16,401 bases of DNA from positions 1-16,401 of the forward strand of contig CAYRHS010000066.1 in assembly GCA_964424125.1 (NCBI GenBank), in the 5' to 3' direction. The notes under the pieces were generated by a model, which saw nothing but the letters and a program-made list of their open reading frames with translations, was not told the origin of the DNA and ran no database searches. This document shows, in pieces, positions 7,149 through 14,652 of this stretch; positions within the stretch are counted from its first letter, which is position 1, and each line of letters begins with the position of its first letter. The DNA comes from CAYRHS01 sp964424125. Its GTDB lineage: Bacteria; Actinomycetota; Acidimicrobiia; IMCC26256; JAOSJL01. Position numbers and translations under genes: made by a program.

Positions 7149-8891
7149 GTGGACAGCTCGACGACCGCCACGGGCCTGGCCGCGATCGTCGTGCTCGGCG
7201 TCGGCGCGCAGTGGCTGGCGCGCCAGCTCCGGATGCCGTCGATCGTGCTCCTGCTCCTCGCCGGGATCCTCGCGGGCCCGGTCACCGGCGTCGTCGATCC
7301 CGACCAGCTCTTCGGCGAGTCGTTGTTCCCCGGCATCTCGCTCGCGGTGTCGTTGCTGCTCTTCGACGCCGCGCTCGGTCTCCGCTTCGAGGACCTCCGC
7401 GGCGGCGTGCGCCAACCGGTGGTGCGACTGACGACGATCGGAGTGCTGTTGACGCTCGGCCTCACCGGCGTCGCGGCCAAGTTCATCTTCTCGCTGCCCT
7501 GGGACTTCGCCCTCTTGCTCGGGGCGGTGCTCGTCGTCTCGGGCCCGACCGTGGTCGGACCGATCCTCACGCTCGTGCGGCCGCGCGAGCCGCTGGAATC
7601 GCTGCTCACCTGGGAGAGCACGTTCGTCGATCCCATCGGCGCGATCGCGGGAATCGTGGTCCTGAACGTCGTGGTCCTCGCGGATGACAACCCGTTCCGC
7701 CAGGGTCCCGACACTCTCGCCGTCGGGATCGGTGTGGGGGTCGTCGTCGCCCTGCTGCTCGTCGGCTCGTTGCGCTGGTACCTGATCCCGGACGAGCTCG
7801 AGGTGCCGGTCGCCGTGCTCTTCGCCGTCCTCGCGTTCGGCGCGGCCCAGTACCTCCAGGACGAGGCCGGCCTCATGGCGACGACGGTGCTCGGCGTCGC
7901 GGTGGCGAACCAGCGATTCGTCTCGGTGCGACGCATCTCGTTCTTCCACCGGTCGCTCGGGGCGTTGATCATCGGGAGCCTCTTCATCGTCCTGGCCGCC
8001 CGCATCGATTTGCGCGATCTCGCCGACGTGGTCCCGCGCACCGCGGTGCTCGTCGGCATCCTCGTGGTGATCGTGCGCCCGATCATCGTCCTCGTGTCCA
8101 CCGCCCGTTCCCGACTCACGGCGCGACAGCGAGCGTTCATCGGCTGGATGGCCCCCCGCGGCATCGTCGCCGCCGCCACGTCGTCGCTGTTCGCGCTGCA
8201 GATCGAGTCGAAGGGGGAGCATTTCGACGAGCTCGTCCCGGTCACGTTCGGCGTCATCATCGCGACCGCGGTCGTCTACGGTCTCACGGCCGGTCCCGTC
8301 GCCCGCGCCCTGCGCGTCGCGAAGGGCAAGCCCCGCGGCGTCGCGCTGGTGGGCGCACGACCGTGGGTGCTGGAGCTCGCTCGGGTGTTCGCCGGTCAGG
8401 ACGTCGACGTCGTCGTCGTCGCCACGGGTGCCTACGACCTCGCGGAACGGGACGACCTGCCGTTCCGTGTCTATGCGGGCTCCCTGGACGACGAGGAGGT
8501 GGCCCCGGAGCTCGACGGCGTCGCGTCCGCGCTCGTCGCATCGGAGGACGTCGAACACAACCGTCTCGCGATCCTCGAATGCGTCGACGCCATCGGCCGA
8601 TCCGGCGTGTACCTGTTGCGCGAGAGCGAGGACGAGCCCGCTCGCGGCCGGCTCCCCTTCGGGCCCGGCGCGACGCGGCTCGCCGTCGACACTGCCTTCA
8701 CGAGCGGCTCTCGCTTCCTCGTTGAGGACACCGACCGCCCGGTCACGGCGGAGCCCGACCGACAGCTGGAGATCGCGACGATCGCCGCCGACGGTTCGGT
8801 CAACTTCTCGGTACGGCGCCGGGCGCTGCGGCCCGGCGAGCGGCGCGTCCTCCTCGACGGGTGGCGGAGCCCGGCGCCACACGCCCGCTAG
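7149..8891 (+). CDS. Cation/proton antiporter (CPA1, NhaP-like) with C-terminal RCK-like domain
   Basis: Polytopic inner-membrane antiporter, probably exchanging Na+ or K+ for H+. The 580 residues start at GTG, one base after the cobO stop. About 12 hydrophobic segments fill residues 8-385, with SGPTVVGPIL at 131-140 and ESTFVDPIGAI at 156-166; Asp161 sits where the ion-binding acidic residue of this family is expected. APRGIVAAATSSLFAL (335-350) is also typical. From about 395 a soluble nucleotide-binding-like region (GVALVGARPWVLELARVF, then DVDVVVV) resembles RCK_N/TrkA-N, suggesting ligand-gated activity. The GxGxxG glycine pattern is imperfect (GARPWV), so nucleotide binding is uncertain. 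Its place inside a B12-riboswitch operon is not expected from the family. Confidence 0.88.
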   Translation: MDSSTTATGLAAIVVLGVGAQWLARQLRMPSIVLLLLAGILAGPVTGVVDPDQLFGESLFPGISLAVSLLLFDAALGLRFEDLRGGVRQPVVRLTTIGVLLTLGLTGVAAKFIFSLPWDFALLLGAVLVVSGPTVVGPILTLVRPREPLESLLTWESTFVDPIGAIAGIVVLNVVVLADDNPFRQGPDTLAVGIGVGVVVALLLVGSLRWYLIPDELEVPVAVLFAVLAFGAAQYLQDEAGLMATTVLGVAVANQRFVSVRRISFFHRSLGALIIGSLFIVLAARIDLRDLADVVPRTAVLVGILVVIVRPIIVLVSTARSRLTARQRAFIGWMAPRGIVAAATSSLFALQIESKGEHFDELVPVTFGVIIATAVVYGLTAGPVARALRVAKGKPRGVALVGARPWVLELARVFAGQDVDVVVVATGAYDLAERDDLPFRVYAGSLDDEEVAPELDGVASALVASEDVEHNRLAILECVDAIGRSGVYLLRESEDEPARGRLPFGPGATRLAVDTAFTSGSRFLVEDTDRPVTAEPDRQLEIATIAADGSVNFSVRRRALRPGERRVLLDGWRSPAPHAR

Positions 8892-8901
8892 CCTCGGCAT
8901 C

Positions 8902-9444
8902 GTGCCCGTCCAGGAAGGAATCGTCGGCCCGATCCCCGAGGGCCGGGACCCCGAGGACTACGACCGTCTGCGTCGGCGGGTGCTCTGGGCGATGCCCTAC
9001 GGGCTCTATGTCCTCGGGAGTCGGGACGGCGAGCGGCGCAACGGGATGACGATCAACTTCGTGACCCAGGTGAGCTTCGACCCCAAGTGGGTCGGTGTCG
9101 GGGTCGAGAAGGAGGCCCTCACCCACGAGCTGGTGACCGCCGGGGGAGTGTTCAGCCTCAACCTGATCGCGCGGGAGGACCGCGCGATCGTCCGCAAGTT
9201 CACCAAGCCCGTCGAGGTGGATGCCGACGCCTCCACGCTCAACGGCTTCGCCTTCCACGACGGTGCGACCGGCGCCCCCGTCCTGGACCAGGCGGTGGCG
9301 TTCGTCGACTGCGAGGTTCGGGAGCAGCTGGACTGTGGGGGACACACGTTCTTCGTGGGCGAGGTCGTCGAAGCCGGCTTCCAGCGCGACGAGGAGACCC
9401 CGGTGCTGCGCATGGAGGACACGCGCCTCAACTACGGCGGCTGA
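8902..9444 (+). CDS. Flavin reductase-like, FMN-binding split-barrel protein
   Basis: Member of the flavin reductase domain family, which binds FMN and reduces flavin with NAD(P)H. The 180-residue product starts at GTG ten bases after the antiporter. It shows the family pattern LWAMPYGLYVLGS, NGMTINFVTQVSFDPKWVGVGVEK, GGVFSLNLIA and a C-terminal FFVGEVVEAG strand. Its stop overlaps the next ATG (TGATG). In this operon it could supply reduced flavin or electrons to bring cob(II)alamin to the cob(I) state that CobO needs; that is inference from position, since most members serve monooxygenases and none is present here. Confidence 0.86.
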   Translation: MPVQEGIVGPIPEGRDPEDYDRLRRRVLWAMPYGLYVLGSRDGERRNGMTINFVTQVSFDPKWVGVGVEKEALTHELVTAGGVFSLNLIAREDRAIVRKFTKPVEVDADASTLNGFAFHDGATGAPVLDQAVAFVDCEVREQLDCGGHTFFVGEVVEAGFQRDEETPVLRMEDTRLNYGG

Positions 9445-10091
9445 TGGCCCGCCCCGCCTGGGTGAGCTGGTCCTCGGGCAAGGACAGTGCCTGGGCACTG
9501 TACGAGACGCGCCGGCGCGGTCTCGGCGACGTCGTCGGTTTGCTGACGACCGTCGACGAGGGCACGGGACGGGTATCGATCCACGGCGTTCCCCGTGAGG
9601 TGCTCGAAGCGCAGGCCGGCGCGCTCGGGCTGCCGCTCGTGGTCGTGACGCTGCCGAACCCGTGCCCGAACGACGTGTACGAGATCCGCATGGCGGAGGC
9701 GATGCGTGCCGCGCGCGGCGCGGGCGTCGAGGCGATGGTCTTCGGGGACCTGTTCCTCGAGGAGGTCCGCGCCTACCGGGAGGACCGCCTCGCCGGCACG
9801 GGCGTCGACCCGCTGTTCCCGCTGTGGCGGCGAGACACCGTCGCGCTGGCCTCCGAGATGCTCGAGGCGGGCGTGCGTGCCGTCGTGACCTCCGTGGACG
9901 CCGACCTGGTGGACCCCGACCTCGTGGGCCGATCCTGGGACCGGGAGCTGCTCGACGCGTTGCCCGAGCACGCCGATCCCTGCGGTGAGCGAGGCGAGTT
10001 CCACACCTGTGTGCTCGACGGCCCGTACTTCGGCCGGGCGCCCGGGATCGGCGCGGCGCTATCAGGGGGTTCGCTCCGTTTGTCGGCATAG
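9444..10091 (+). CDS. Dph6-like PP-loop ATPase (COG2102-type, diphthine-ammonia ligase family)
   Basis: ATP-pyrophosphatase-type enzyme that would activate a carboxyl or similar group by adenylation for amidation. The 215 residues carry the PP-loop SSGKDS at 10-15, a VFGDLFLEEVRAYRED segment (99-114) and the Dph6 hallmark GERGEFHTCVLDGP (181-194). Archaeal and eukaryotic relatives make the last step of diphthamide on elongation factor 2, a modification bacteria lack, so the bacterial substrate is unknown. Cobalamin biosynthesis includes several side-chain amidations, so a corrinoid amide role is conceivable but unproven. It starts inside the stop of the flavin reductase gene and is the last gene of the tight six-gene run. 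Confidence 0.88.
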   Translation: MARPAWVSWSSGKDSAWALYETRRRGLGDVVGLLTTVDEGTGRVSIHGVPREVLEAQAGALGLPLVVVTLPNPCPNDVYEIRMAEAMRAARGAGVEAMVFGDLFLEEVRAYREDRLAGTGVDPLFPLWRRDTVALASEMLEAGVRAVVTSVDADLVDPDLVGRSWDRELLDALPEHADPCGERGEFHTCVLDGPYFGRAPGIGAALSGGSLRLSA

Positions 10092-10177
10092 GAGCCGCGC
10101 CTCCGGGCCCAGGTTCCCACCGTTCCTCACGGCGACGTGTCAGGATCACCGCGAGGTGCCGTCACGGAGGTCTCGGC

Positions 10178-10819
10178 ATGGCTTCGGTCCCCGCCTATCC
10201 CGCCCGCTTCGACTTCGAAGCACCCGACGAGGTGGCGAATTGGCGCCCGCTGGTGCAATGGCTGCTCGCCATCCCGCACCTGGTGATCCTCCAGGTCCTC
10301 GGGTACGTCGTGGAGGTCGTCTGGATCATCTCGTTCTTCGCGGTCCTCTTCACGAAGAACATCCCGCAGGGCCTCTACAACTTCCAGGTCATGGTCATGC
10401 GGTACCAGGTCCGGGTCGGGACCTACGTGCTCTTCATGCGCGAGGGCTACCCGCCGTTCTCGTTTCGCACGGTCGGCGAGGACGACGGCATCGACGTCGC
10501 GACCCTTTCGGTCGATCGACCGGCGGAGCTGAATCGGTGGCTCCCGCTCGTGAAGTGGCTGTTGATCATCCCGCAGATCATCGTGCTCGCCTTCTTGAAC
10601 ATCGCCGCGTTCGTCGTGGCGGTAATCAGCTTCTTCGCGGTGCTCTTCACCGGCCGCTTCCCCGAGGGGATGCGTACGTTCCTCGTCGGCGTGATGCGTT
10701 GGCACGTGCGCGTCGGGGCCTACGTCCTGTTGCTCGTCGACCCCTACCCTCCGTTCTCTCTCCAGCCGAGCGCCGGCCCGCCTGCTCCACCGCAGGCACC
10801 ACCGCAGGCCACCGCCTGA
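10178..10819 (+). CDS. DUF4389 membrane protein, two tandem copies
   Basis: Membrane protein of unknown function. The 213 residues are two copies of a DUF4389-type unit. Copy 1 (about 19-95) and copy 2 (about 118-194) share N-W/RW...V(Q/K)WLL(A/I)IP, then ISFFAVLFT (51-59 and 150-158), a short basic-proline loop, M(R)Y/W-x-VRVG-YVL and YPPFS (91-95 and 190-194). Each copy has one or two hydrophobic helices plus the conserved amphipathic VMRYQVRV-type strand. The C-terminal tail is a Pro/Ala/Gln-rich run. GGAGGT lies about eight bases before the ATG. An 86-base gap separates it from the PP-loop gene, so it probably has its own promoter. It converges on the acyl-CoA dehydrogenase with a ten-base gap. 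Confidence 0.88.
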   Translation: MASVPAYPARFDFEAPDEVANWRPLVQWLLAIPHLVILQVLGYVVEVVWIISFFAVLFTKNIPQGLYNFQVMVMRYQVRVGTYVLFMREGYPPFSFRTVGEDDGIDVATLSVDRPAELNRWLPLVKWLLIIPQIIVLAFLNIAAFVVAVISFFAVLFTGRFPEGMRTFLVGVMRWHVRVGAYVLLLVDPYPPFSLQPSAGPPAPPQAPPQATA

Positions 10820-10829
10820 GCCGGGCGCG

Positions 10830-12044
10830 TCACACCCGGAAGTGCTCGTACTTCCGGAGCTCGCGGCGCGCGATCTGATCGAGGTGGACCTCGTCGGGCC
10901 CGTCGACGAAGTGCAGCGTCCGCGCGACCGCGTACATACGGGCGAGCGGCCAGTCGTCGGTGACGCTGGCGCCCCCGAACACCTGGATGGCGGCGTCGAT
11001 GACGTCGGTGGCCATGCGCGCCGCGACGACCTTGATCGCACCGATCTCGAAGCGGGCGGCCTTCTTGCCCGCGGTGTCCATCAGCCACGCGGCCTTCATG
11101 ACCAGGAGCCGCGCCTGCTCGATCTGGATGCGGGCATTCGCAATTCGCTCCCGGATCACCCCCTGGTCGGCGAGGTGCTTGCCGAACGCGACGCGCTGCT
11201 GTGACCGCGCGCACATGAGCTCGAGGGCCCGTTCGCCCATCCCGATGGCCCGCATGCAGTGGTGGATCCGGCCCGGTCCGAGGCGGGCCTGGGCGATCGC
11301 GAAGCCGCTTCCCTCCTCGCCGAGCAGGTTGCGCGCCGGGACCCGAACGTTCTCGAGCAGCGTCTCCGCGTGGCCGGGCCCCTCCGTGTAGCCGAACAGG
11401 TCCAGGTTGCGCACGACCCGGAAGCCCGGGGTGTCGAAGGGCACGAGGATCATGCTCTGCCGGTGGTAGGGATCGGCGTCCGGATCCGTGACGCCCATGA
11501 CGATCGCCACCTTGCAGCGCGACGACATCGCTCCGGTCGTGAACCACTTGTGGGCGTTGATGACGTAGTCGTCGCCGTCGCGTTCGATCCGGCTGCCGAT
11601 GTTGCGGGCGTCAGAGCTCGCGACCCACGGCTCGGTCATGGCGAAGGCAGAGCGGATCTCGCCGTCGAGCAACGGCTGGAGCCACTGTTCCTGCTGCTCG
11701 GCCGTACCGAACTCGGCGAGGATCTCCATGTTGCCGGTGTCGGGCGCCGCGCAGTTGGTGGCCTCGGCCGCCAGGAGGTGGCGACCCATGACCTCGCAGA
11801 GGGGCGCGTACTCGAGGTTCGACAGGCCCGGCCCGAACCGCCGGTCGGGGAGGAACAGGTTCCAGAGGCCACGCGCGCGCGCCTCGGCCTTCAGCTCCTC
11901 CAGCACCGGCGGGTAGTGGTGCGGGTCGCCCGACGCACGGATCTGCTCCTCGTAGACGGGCTCGGCCGGTACCACGTGCTCGTCGACGAACTCGACGAGT
12001 CGATCGTGCAGCTCGCGCGTGCGGGGGCTGGGCTCGAAGTCCAC
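10830..12044 (-). CDS. Acyl-CoA dehydrogenase family protein
   Basis: FAD enzyme that oxidises acyl-CoA to trans-2-enoyl-CoA, passing electrons to electron-transfer flavoprotein. All 404 residues fit the family: helical N-terminal domain, AFAMTEPWVASSDARNI (133-149) and HKWFTTGA for FAD and substrate contacts, RVAFGKHLAD of the C-terminal domain, VFGGASVTDDWPLARMY, and a terminal VDGPDEVHLDQIARREL. The DGPDEVH form resembles the ACAD10/ACAD11 group more than MCAD-type EGTxQIQ, so long or unusual acyl chains are possible. The start is GTG with GGAGGT five bases upstream (12055-12050). It stands alone between DUF4389 (convergent) and YihY (same strand, 56 bases away). Confidence 0.94.
   Translation of the reverse strand: MDFEPSPRTRELHDRLVEFVDEHVVPAEPVYEEQIRASGDPHHYPPVLEELKAEARARGLWNLFLPDRRFGPGLSNLEYAPLCEVMGRHLLAAEATNCAAPDTGNMEILAEFGTAEQQEQWLQPLLDGEIRSAFAMTEPWVASSDARNIGSRIERDGDDYVINAHKWFTTGAMSSRCKVAIVMGVTDPDADPYHRQSMILVPFDTPGFRVVRNLDLFGYTEGPGHAETLLENVRVPARNLLGEEGSGFAIAQARLGPGRIHHCMRAIGMGERALELMCARSQQRVAFGKHLADQGVIRERIANARIQIEQARLLVMKAAWLMDTAGKKAARFEIGAIKVVAARMATDVIDAAIQVFGGASVTDDWPLARMYAVARTLHFVDGPDEVHLDQIARRELRKYEHFRV
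10836..10857. terminator. Inverted repeat at convergent gene ends, possible terminator
   Basis: CCGGAAGT-GCTCGT-ACTTCCGG is a perfect 8-bp inverted repeat with a six-base loop. It lies 17 bases after the DUF4389 stop and inside the last codons of the acyl-CoA dehydrogenase. There is no U tract. It may serve the + strand transcript, or it may be chance within coding sequence. Confidence 0.3.
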
Positions 12045-12073
12045 GGCTGACCTCCGGTCGGGACGGCGCGGGC

Positions 12074-12079
12074 ACCCTA
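12074..12079 (-). promoter_or_regulatory. Possible -10 box for the acyl-CoA dehydrogenase gene
   Basis: TAGGGT on the - strand fits TANNNT and lies 29 bases before the GTG start, leaving room for a short leader with the GGAGGT site. The bases 17-18 upstream give no convincing -35 element. Confidence 0.3.
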
Positions 12080-12100
12080 GCGCCGCGAGCCGAGTCGGCC

Positions 12101-12943
12101 TCAGGCGACCGACGTCGGGGTGGCGCCCTCGCGCAGCGGCGGCAGCTCACCGCCGTGGGCGCGCTCCCAGCTGATCGCCTGCACCACGGCCATGTACACC
12201 ACCACGCGTCCGAAGAACAGCAGCCACACGAGCAGCGCGAACACCACGCCGATCGACCCGTAGAGGGCGGAGGCGCTTTCCACGAGCTGGGGCACGACCT
12301 CGGCGCCGACGTACTTCAGCACGCCCACGACGACGGCGGCGGCCAGCGCGCCGGGAGCGAGCGCCCGCCAGGGGATCTCCCGGTTCGGGAGCACCTTCGA
12401 CGTCCACCACAGGAAGACGAAGTCAACTCCGGACGCGACGAGGAAGGCGGCGACCTGCGCGCCGGTCGAGATCGCTTGCGCGGCCGCGACCCCACCGATC
12501 GAGAGCACGGCGAGCGCGCCCGCGCCGAGGAGCCAGCCCGTTCCCGTCAGCCGGTCACGCAACCCCCGTCCGTGGACACGCCACACGCTGTTGAACGCGA
12601 GCTGGAAGCCGATCATGAGTCCGAGGCCCGACCACAGCAGTCCGACGAGTCCGACGATCGTGGCCGTGGTGCGGCTCCGCTGTGCCGCGTTGATCGCCTC
12701 GGTGACCGTGTCGGCGGCGCTCCCGGTGACCCCGAGGTTGTCGATGACTCGCTGGGCGAGGTCGTCGGTGTTCAGCGAGAGGAACCCGAGCCCGGCGATC
12801 GCCAACACCATCAGCGGGAACAGCGCGAGGAACGAACGCAGGGTCAGCGCCGAGGCCAAGCCGCTGCCGTTGACCTCGCTGAAGCGCCGCTGGACGTCGA
12901 GCGCCCATCGCCCGCCCGCGCGCACTCGCTCGCCGAGCCTCAA
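12101..12943 (-). CDS. YihY/BrkB family inner-membrane protein
   Basis: Multi-pass membrane protein of the YihY/virulence factor BrkB family, whose molecular role is not settled. The 280 residues hold about six membrane segments. The family signature is visible: SALTLRSFLALFPLMVLAIAG near residues 31-51, GLLWSGLGLMIGFQLAFNSVW near 100-120, and a C-terminal YGSIGVVFALLVWLLFFGRVVVYMA stretch. The start TTG (12943-12941) overlaps the sigma-factor stop by four bases (TTGA), giving likely translational coupling; an in-frame GTG at 12925 is an alternative, with no clear Shine-Dalgarno for either. It is the last gene of the sigma-factor operon. Confidence 0.88.
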   Translation of the reverse strand: MRLGERVRAGGRWALDVQRRFSEVNGSGLASALTLRSFLALFPLMVLAIAGLGFLSLNTDDLAQRVIDNLGVTGSAADTVTEAINAAQRSRTTATIVGLVGLLWSGLGLMIGFQLAFNSVWRVHGRGLRDRLTGTGWLLGAGALAVLSIGGVAAAQAISTGAQVAAFLVASGVDFVFLWWTSKVLPNREIPWRALAPGALAAAVVVGVLKYVGAEVVPQLVESASALYGSIGVVFALLVWLLFFGRVVVYMAVVQAISWERAHGGELPPLREGATPTSVA

Positions 12944-14436
12944 GGAACGCAGTAGTCGGCCACCACGGAGGGTCCGACGGCCTCGGTGGTGTTGCCTGCG
13001 CTGTCGGTGACACGGACCGACCAGGTGATCTCGGTGTACCCGGTCGCCGGTCCCAGCGTTCCGGAGTACGTGCCGCCCCCACCGCTCATAGTCGACTCGC
13101 CCCCGGGGGAGGAGCGGAGCGTGGCCGACACGATCCCCGACGCGTCGGTCGCGGAGACGACGGCGGTCGACGTGTGGACTCCGGGGGATCCCTCCTCACA
13201 GACGGCCTTCGGGTCGGCGGAGATCGACGTGATGACCGGGGGCTCCCGGTCGGGCGGTGGCGGCGGCTCCGTCGGCGCGGGCGCAGGCGGGTCGACCGCC
13301 GGCGGTGCAGTCGGGGCCGGGGCGGGCCCCGTCCCGGGCTCGGTCGTGACTGTGGGTTCGGTCACCACCGGGGCGGTGACGGGGGACGAGGGTTCGGGTC
13401 CCGTGGTGGTCGTCGTCTCGGCGACGACGGTGTGCGTGTTCGCCTCGGCGGCGACGACCTGGTCGCCGTCCTCGTGTGCGATCGCCCACCACGCACCGAC
13501 GAGGAGGCCGACGAGCGCGGCCGCGGTGGCGGCCAGCGCGACCCATTTCCAGGGCTTGGGGTACATCGAGGGCGGGAACCCGTCCGGGCCTGCCTTCCAG
13601 CTCCCGGGCGCGCCATGGCCGGCGTTCGAGACGCTCGTCTCGCCTCCGCCACCCGCCGGCATGGTCGCCGACGCGAGGTCGACGCGGTGGAGGGTCTCCT
13701 CGCGCAGGAAGGCGGGTGCGGGCACCGCGGCCATCGCCGAGAGCAAGGCCAGTGGGCTCGCGACCTTCTTCTTGGTCTCGGAGCAAACGTCGCAGCGCTC
13801 CACGTGCCGGGCCACGCGCTTTCTGATCAACGGCGAGAAGGTCCCGTCCCACCGGGCGAGGATCGACTGGAGCTCCTCGCAGTCGCGGCTTCCCTGCCGG
13901 GCCACGAGCAGCGCGCCGATGGACCGTTCGACCTGGGTCTTGAGCCGATTGACGAGCACGTAGGCGTGGGACGGGGTGACGCCCACGGCGTCGGCGAGGT
14001 CCTGGCCGTCGAGGCCCTGGCGGACGTGCAGGTCGAGGAGGACACGGTCGCGGTCCGAGAGCCCGGCAGCGGCCTCCCAGACCACCTGTTGCGCGGCTCC
14101 GGCGGTCACGGCCTGCTCCGGGTCCGCGTGCTCGGCGGCGAGGTCCGCGCCCACGTTCTCGGTCGGCTGAGCCCGCGTCCGGGCACGCGCGTACCGCAGC
14201 GACTCGTTGCGGGCGATGGCGAAGAGCCACGAGCGCAGCTTGGAGGGGTCGCGGAGCTGGCCCAATCGCTGCGAGGCGATGACGAACGTGTCCTGCATGG
14301 CGTCCGCCGCGCCGTCGCGGTCACGCAGGACCGAGAAGCAGAAGTCGTGGAGGCGATCCGCGTAGCGGTCGTAGATCGTGGCGAACGCCTCCCGGTCCCC
14401 GCCCCGGGCGGCCGCCACCAGCGTGGCGTCATCCAT
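12940..14436 (-). CDS. ECF-type sigma factor fused to zf-HC2 anti-sigma-like region, membrane span and extracytoplasmic Ig-like domain
   Basis: One 498-residue chain with the parts of a sigma/anti-sigma pair. Sigma2 is at about 6-85 (ADAMQDTFVIASQRLG, WLFAIARNESLRYARAR) and sigma4 at about 118-175 (LSDRDRVLLDLHVRQGLDGQ, then helix-turn-helix ADAVGVTPSHAYVLVNRLK). Residues 186-219 match zf-HC2, with ligands Cys186, His211, Cys215 and Cys218 (HVERCDVC). One membrane helix (about 298-320) leads to a Thr/Pro-rich linker (340-397) and an Ig-like beta domain (398-495) with Cys413 and Cys496. Topology: sigma inside, Ig domain outside. No separate anti-sigma gene is nearby. The ATG at 14436 is preferred; an in-frame GTG at 14463, one base after the upstream stop, would add nine residues. 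Sigma factors with such extensions are known in Actinobacteria (ECF52/53-type groups), but the output is unknown. Confidence 0.9.
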   Translation of the reverse strand: MDDATLVAAARGGDREAFATIYDRYADRLHDFCFSVLRDRDGAADAMQDTFVIASQRLGQLRDPSKLRSWLFAIARNESLRYARARTRAQPTENVGADLAAEHADPEQAVTAGAAQQVVWEAAAGLSDRDRVLLDLHVRQGLDGQDLADAVGVTPSHAYVLVNRLKTQVERSIGALLVARQGSRDCEELQSILARWDGTFSPLIRKRVARHVERCDVCSETKKKVASPLALLSAMAAVPAPAFLREETLHRVDLASATMPAGGGGETSVSNAGHGAPGSWKAGPDGFPPSMYPKPWKWVALAATAAALVGLLVGAWWAIAHEDGDQVVAAEANTHTVVAETTTTTGPEPSSPVTAPVVTEPTVTTEPGTGPAPAPTAPPAVDPPAPAPTEPPPPPDREPPVITSISADPKAVCEEGSPGVHTSTAVVSATDASGIVSATLRSSPGGESTMSGGGGTYSGTLGPATGYTEITWSVRVTDSAGNTTEAVGPSVVADYCVP

Positions 14437-14464
14437 CCGCCCACGATCGTAGGTCCTTTCCACG

Positions 14465-14620
14465 TCACGACCGACGCCCGACGCGCTCGGGCGAGGTCGG
14501 CGCGTCGGTCAACTCGACGAGGGGGCTCGTCGGCTCCGCGCGCAGCAACTGCACGATCACCACGCCGACGACGACCAGGGCCATCGCCGCCAGCCCGGCC
14601 AGCACCACTTGCACCACCAC
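14465..14620 (-). CDS. Small single-pass membrane protein (51 residues) upstream of the sigma factor
   Basis: GTG start at 14620 with AGGAG five bases before it; two further GTG codons follow directly and could serve. The product begins MVVQVVLAGLAAMALVVVGV, a continuous hydrophobic helix to about residue 25, then LLRAEPTSPLVELTDAPTSP and a basic end (RVGRRS). The TGA stop (14467-14465) is one base before the alternative GTG of the sigma gene, and about 28 bases before its preferred ATG, so the two are probably one transcript. I recognise no family. It could be a small regulator or partner of the membrane-bound sigma factor; that is position-based inference. A chance hydrophobic frame in GC-rich leader DNA remains possible. 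Confidence 0.55.
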   Translation of the reverse strand: MVVQVVLAGLAAMALVVVGVVIVQLLRAEPTSPLVELTDAPTSPERVGRRS

Positions 14621-14652
14621 GGCGTCTCCTCTTCTCCTCGTCGCTGTCGTCT

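Noticed and set aside
6269..8900. Long open frames on the - strand opposite cobO and the antiporter
   Set aside because: Their products are Arg/Asp/Ser-rich low-complexity sequence typical of antisense shadows in high-GC DNA, while the + strand frames have clear families.
10092..10177. Terminator or riboswitch between the PP-loop ATPase and the DUF4389 gene
   Set aside because: I found no convincing stem with U tract and no conserved riboswitch core; only the GGAGGT site is clear.
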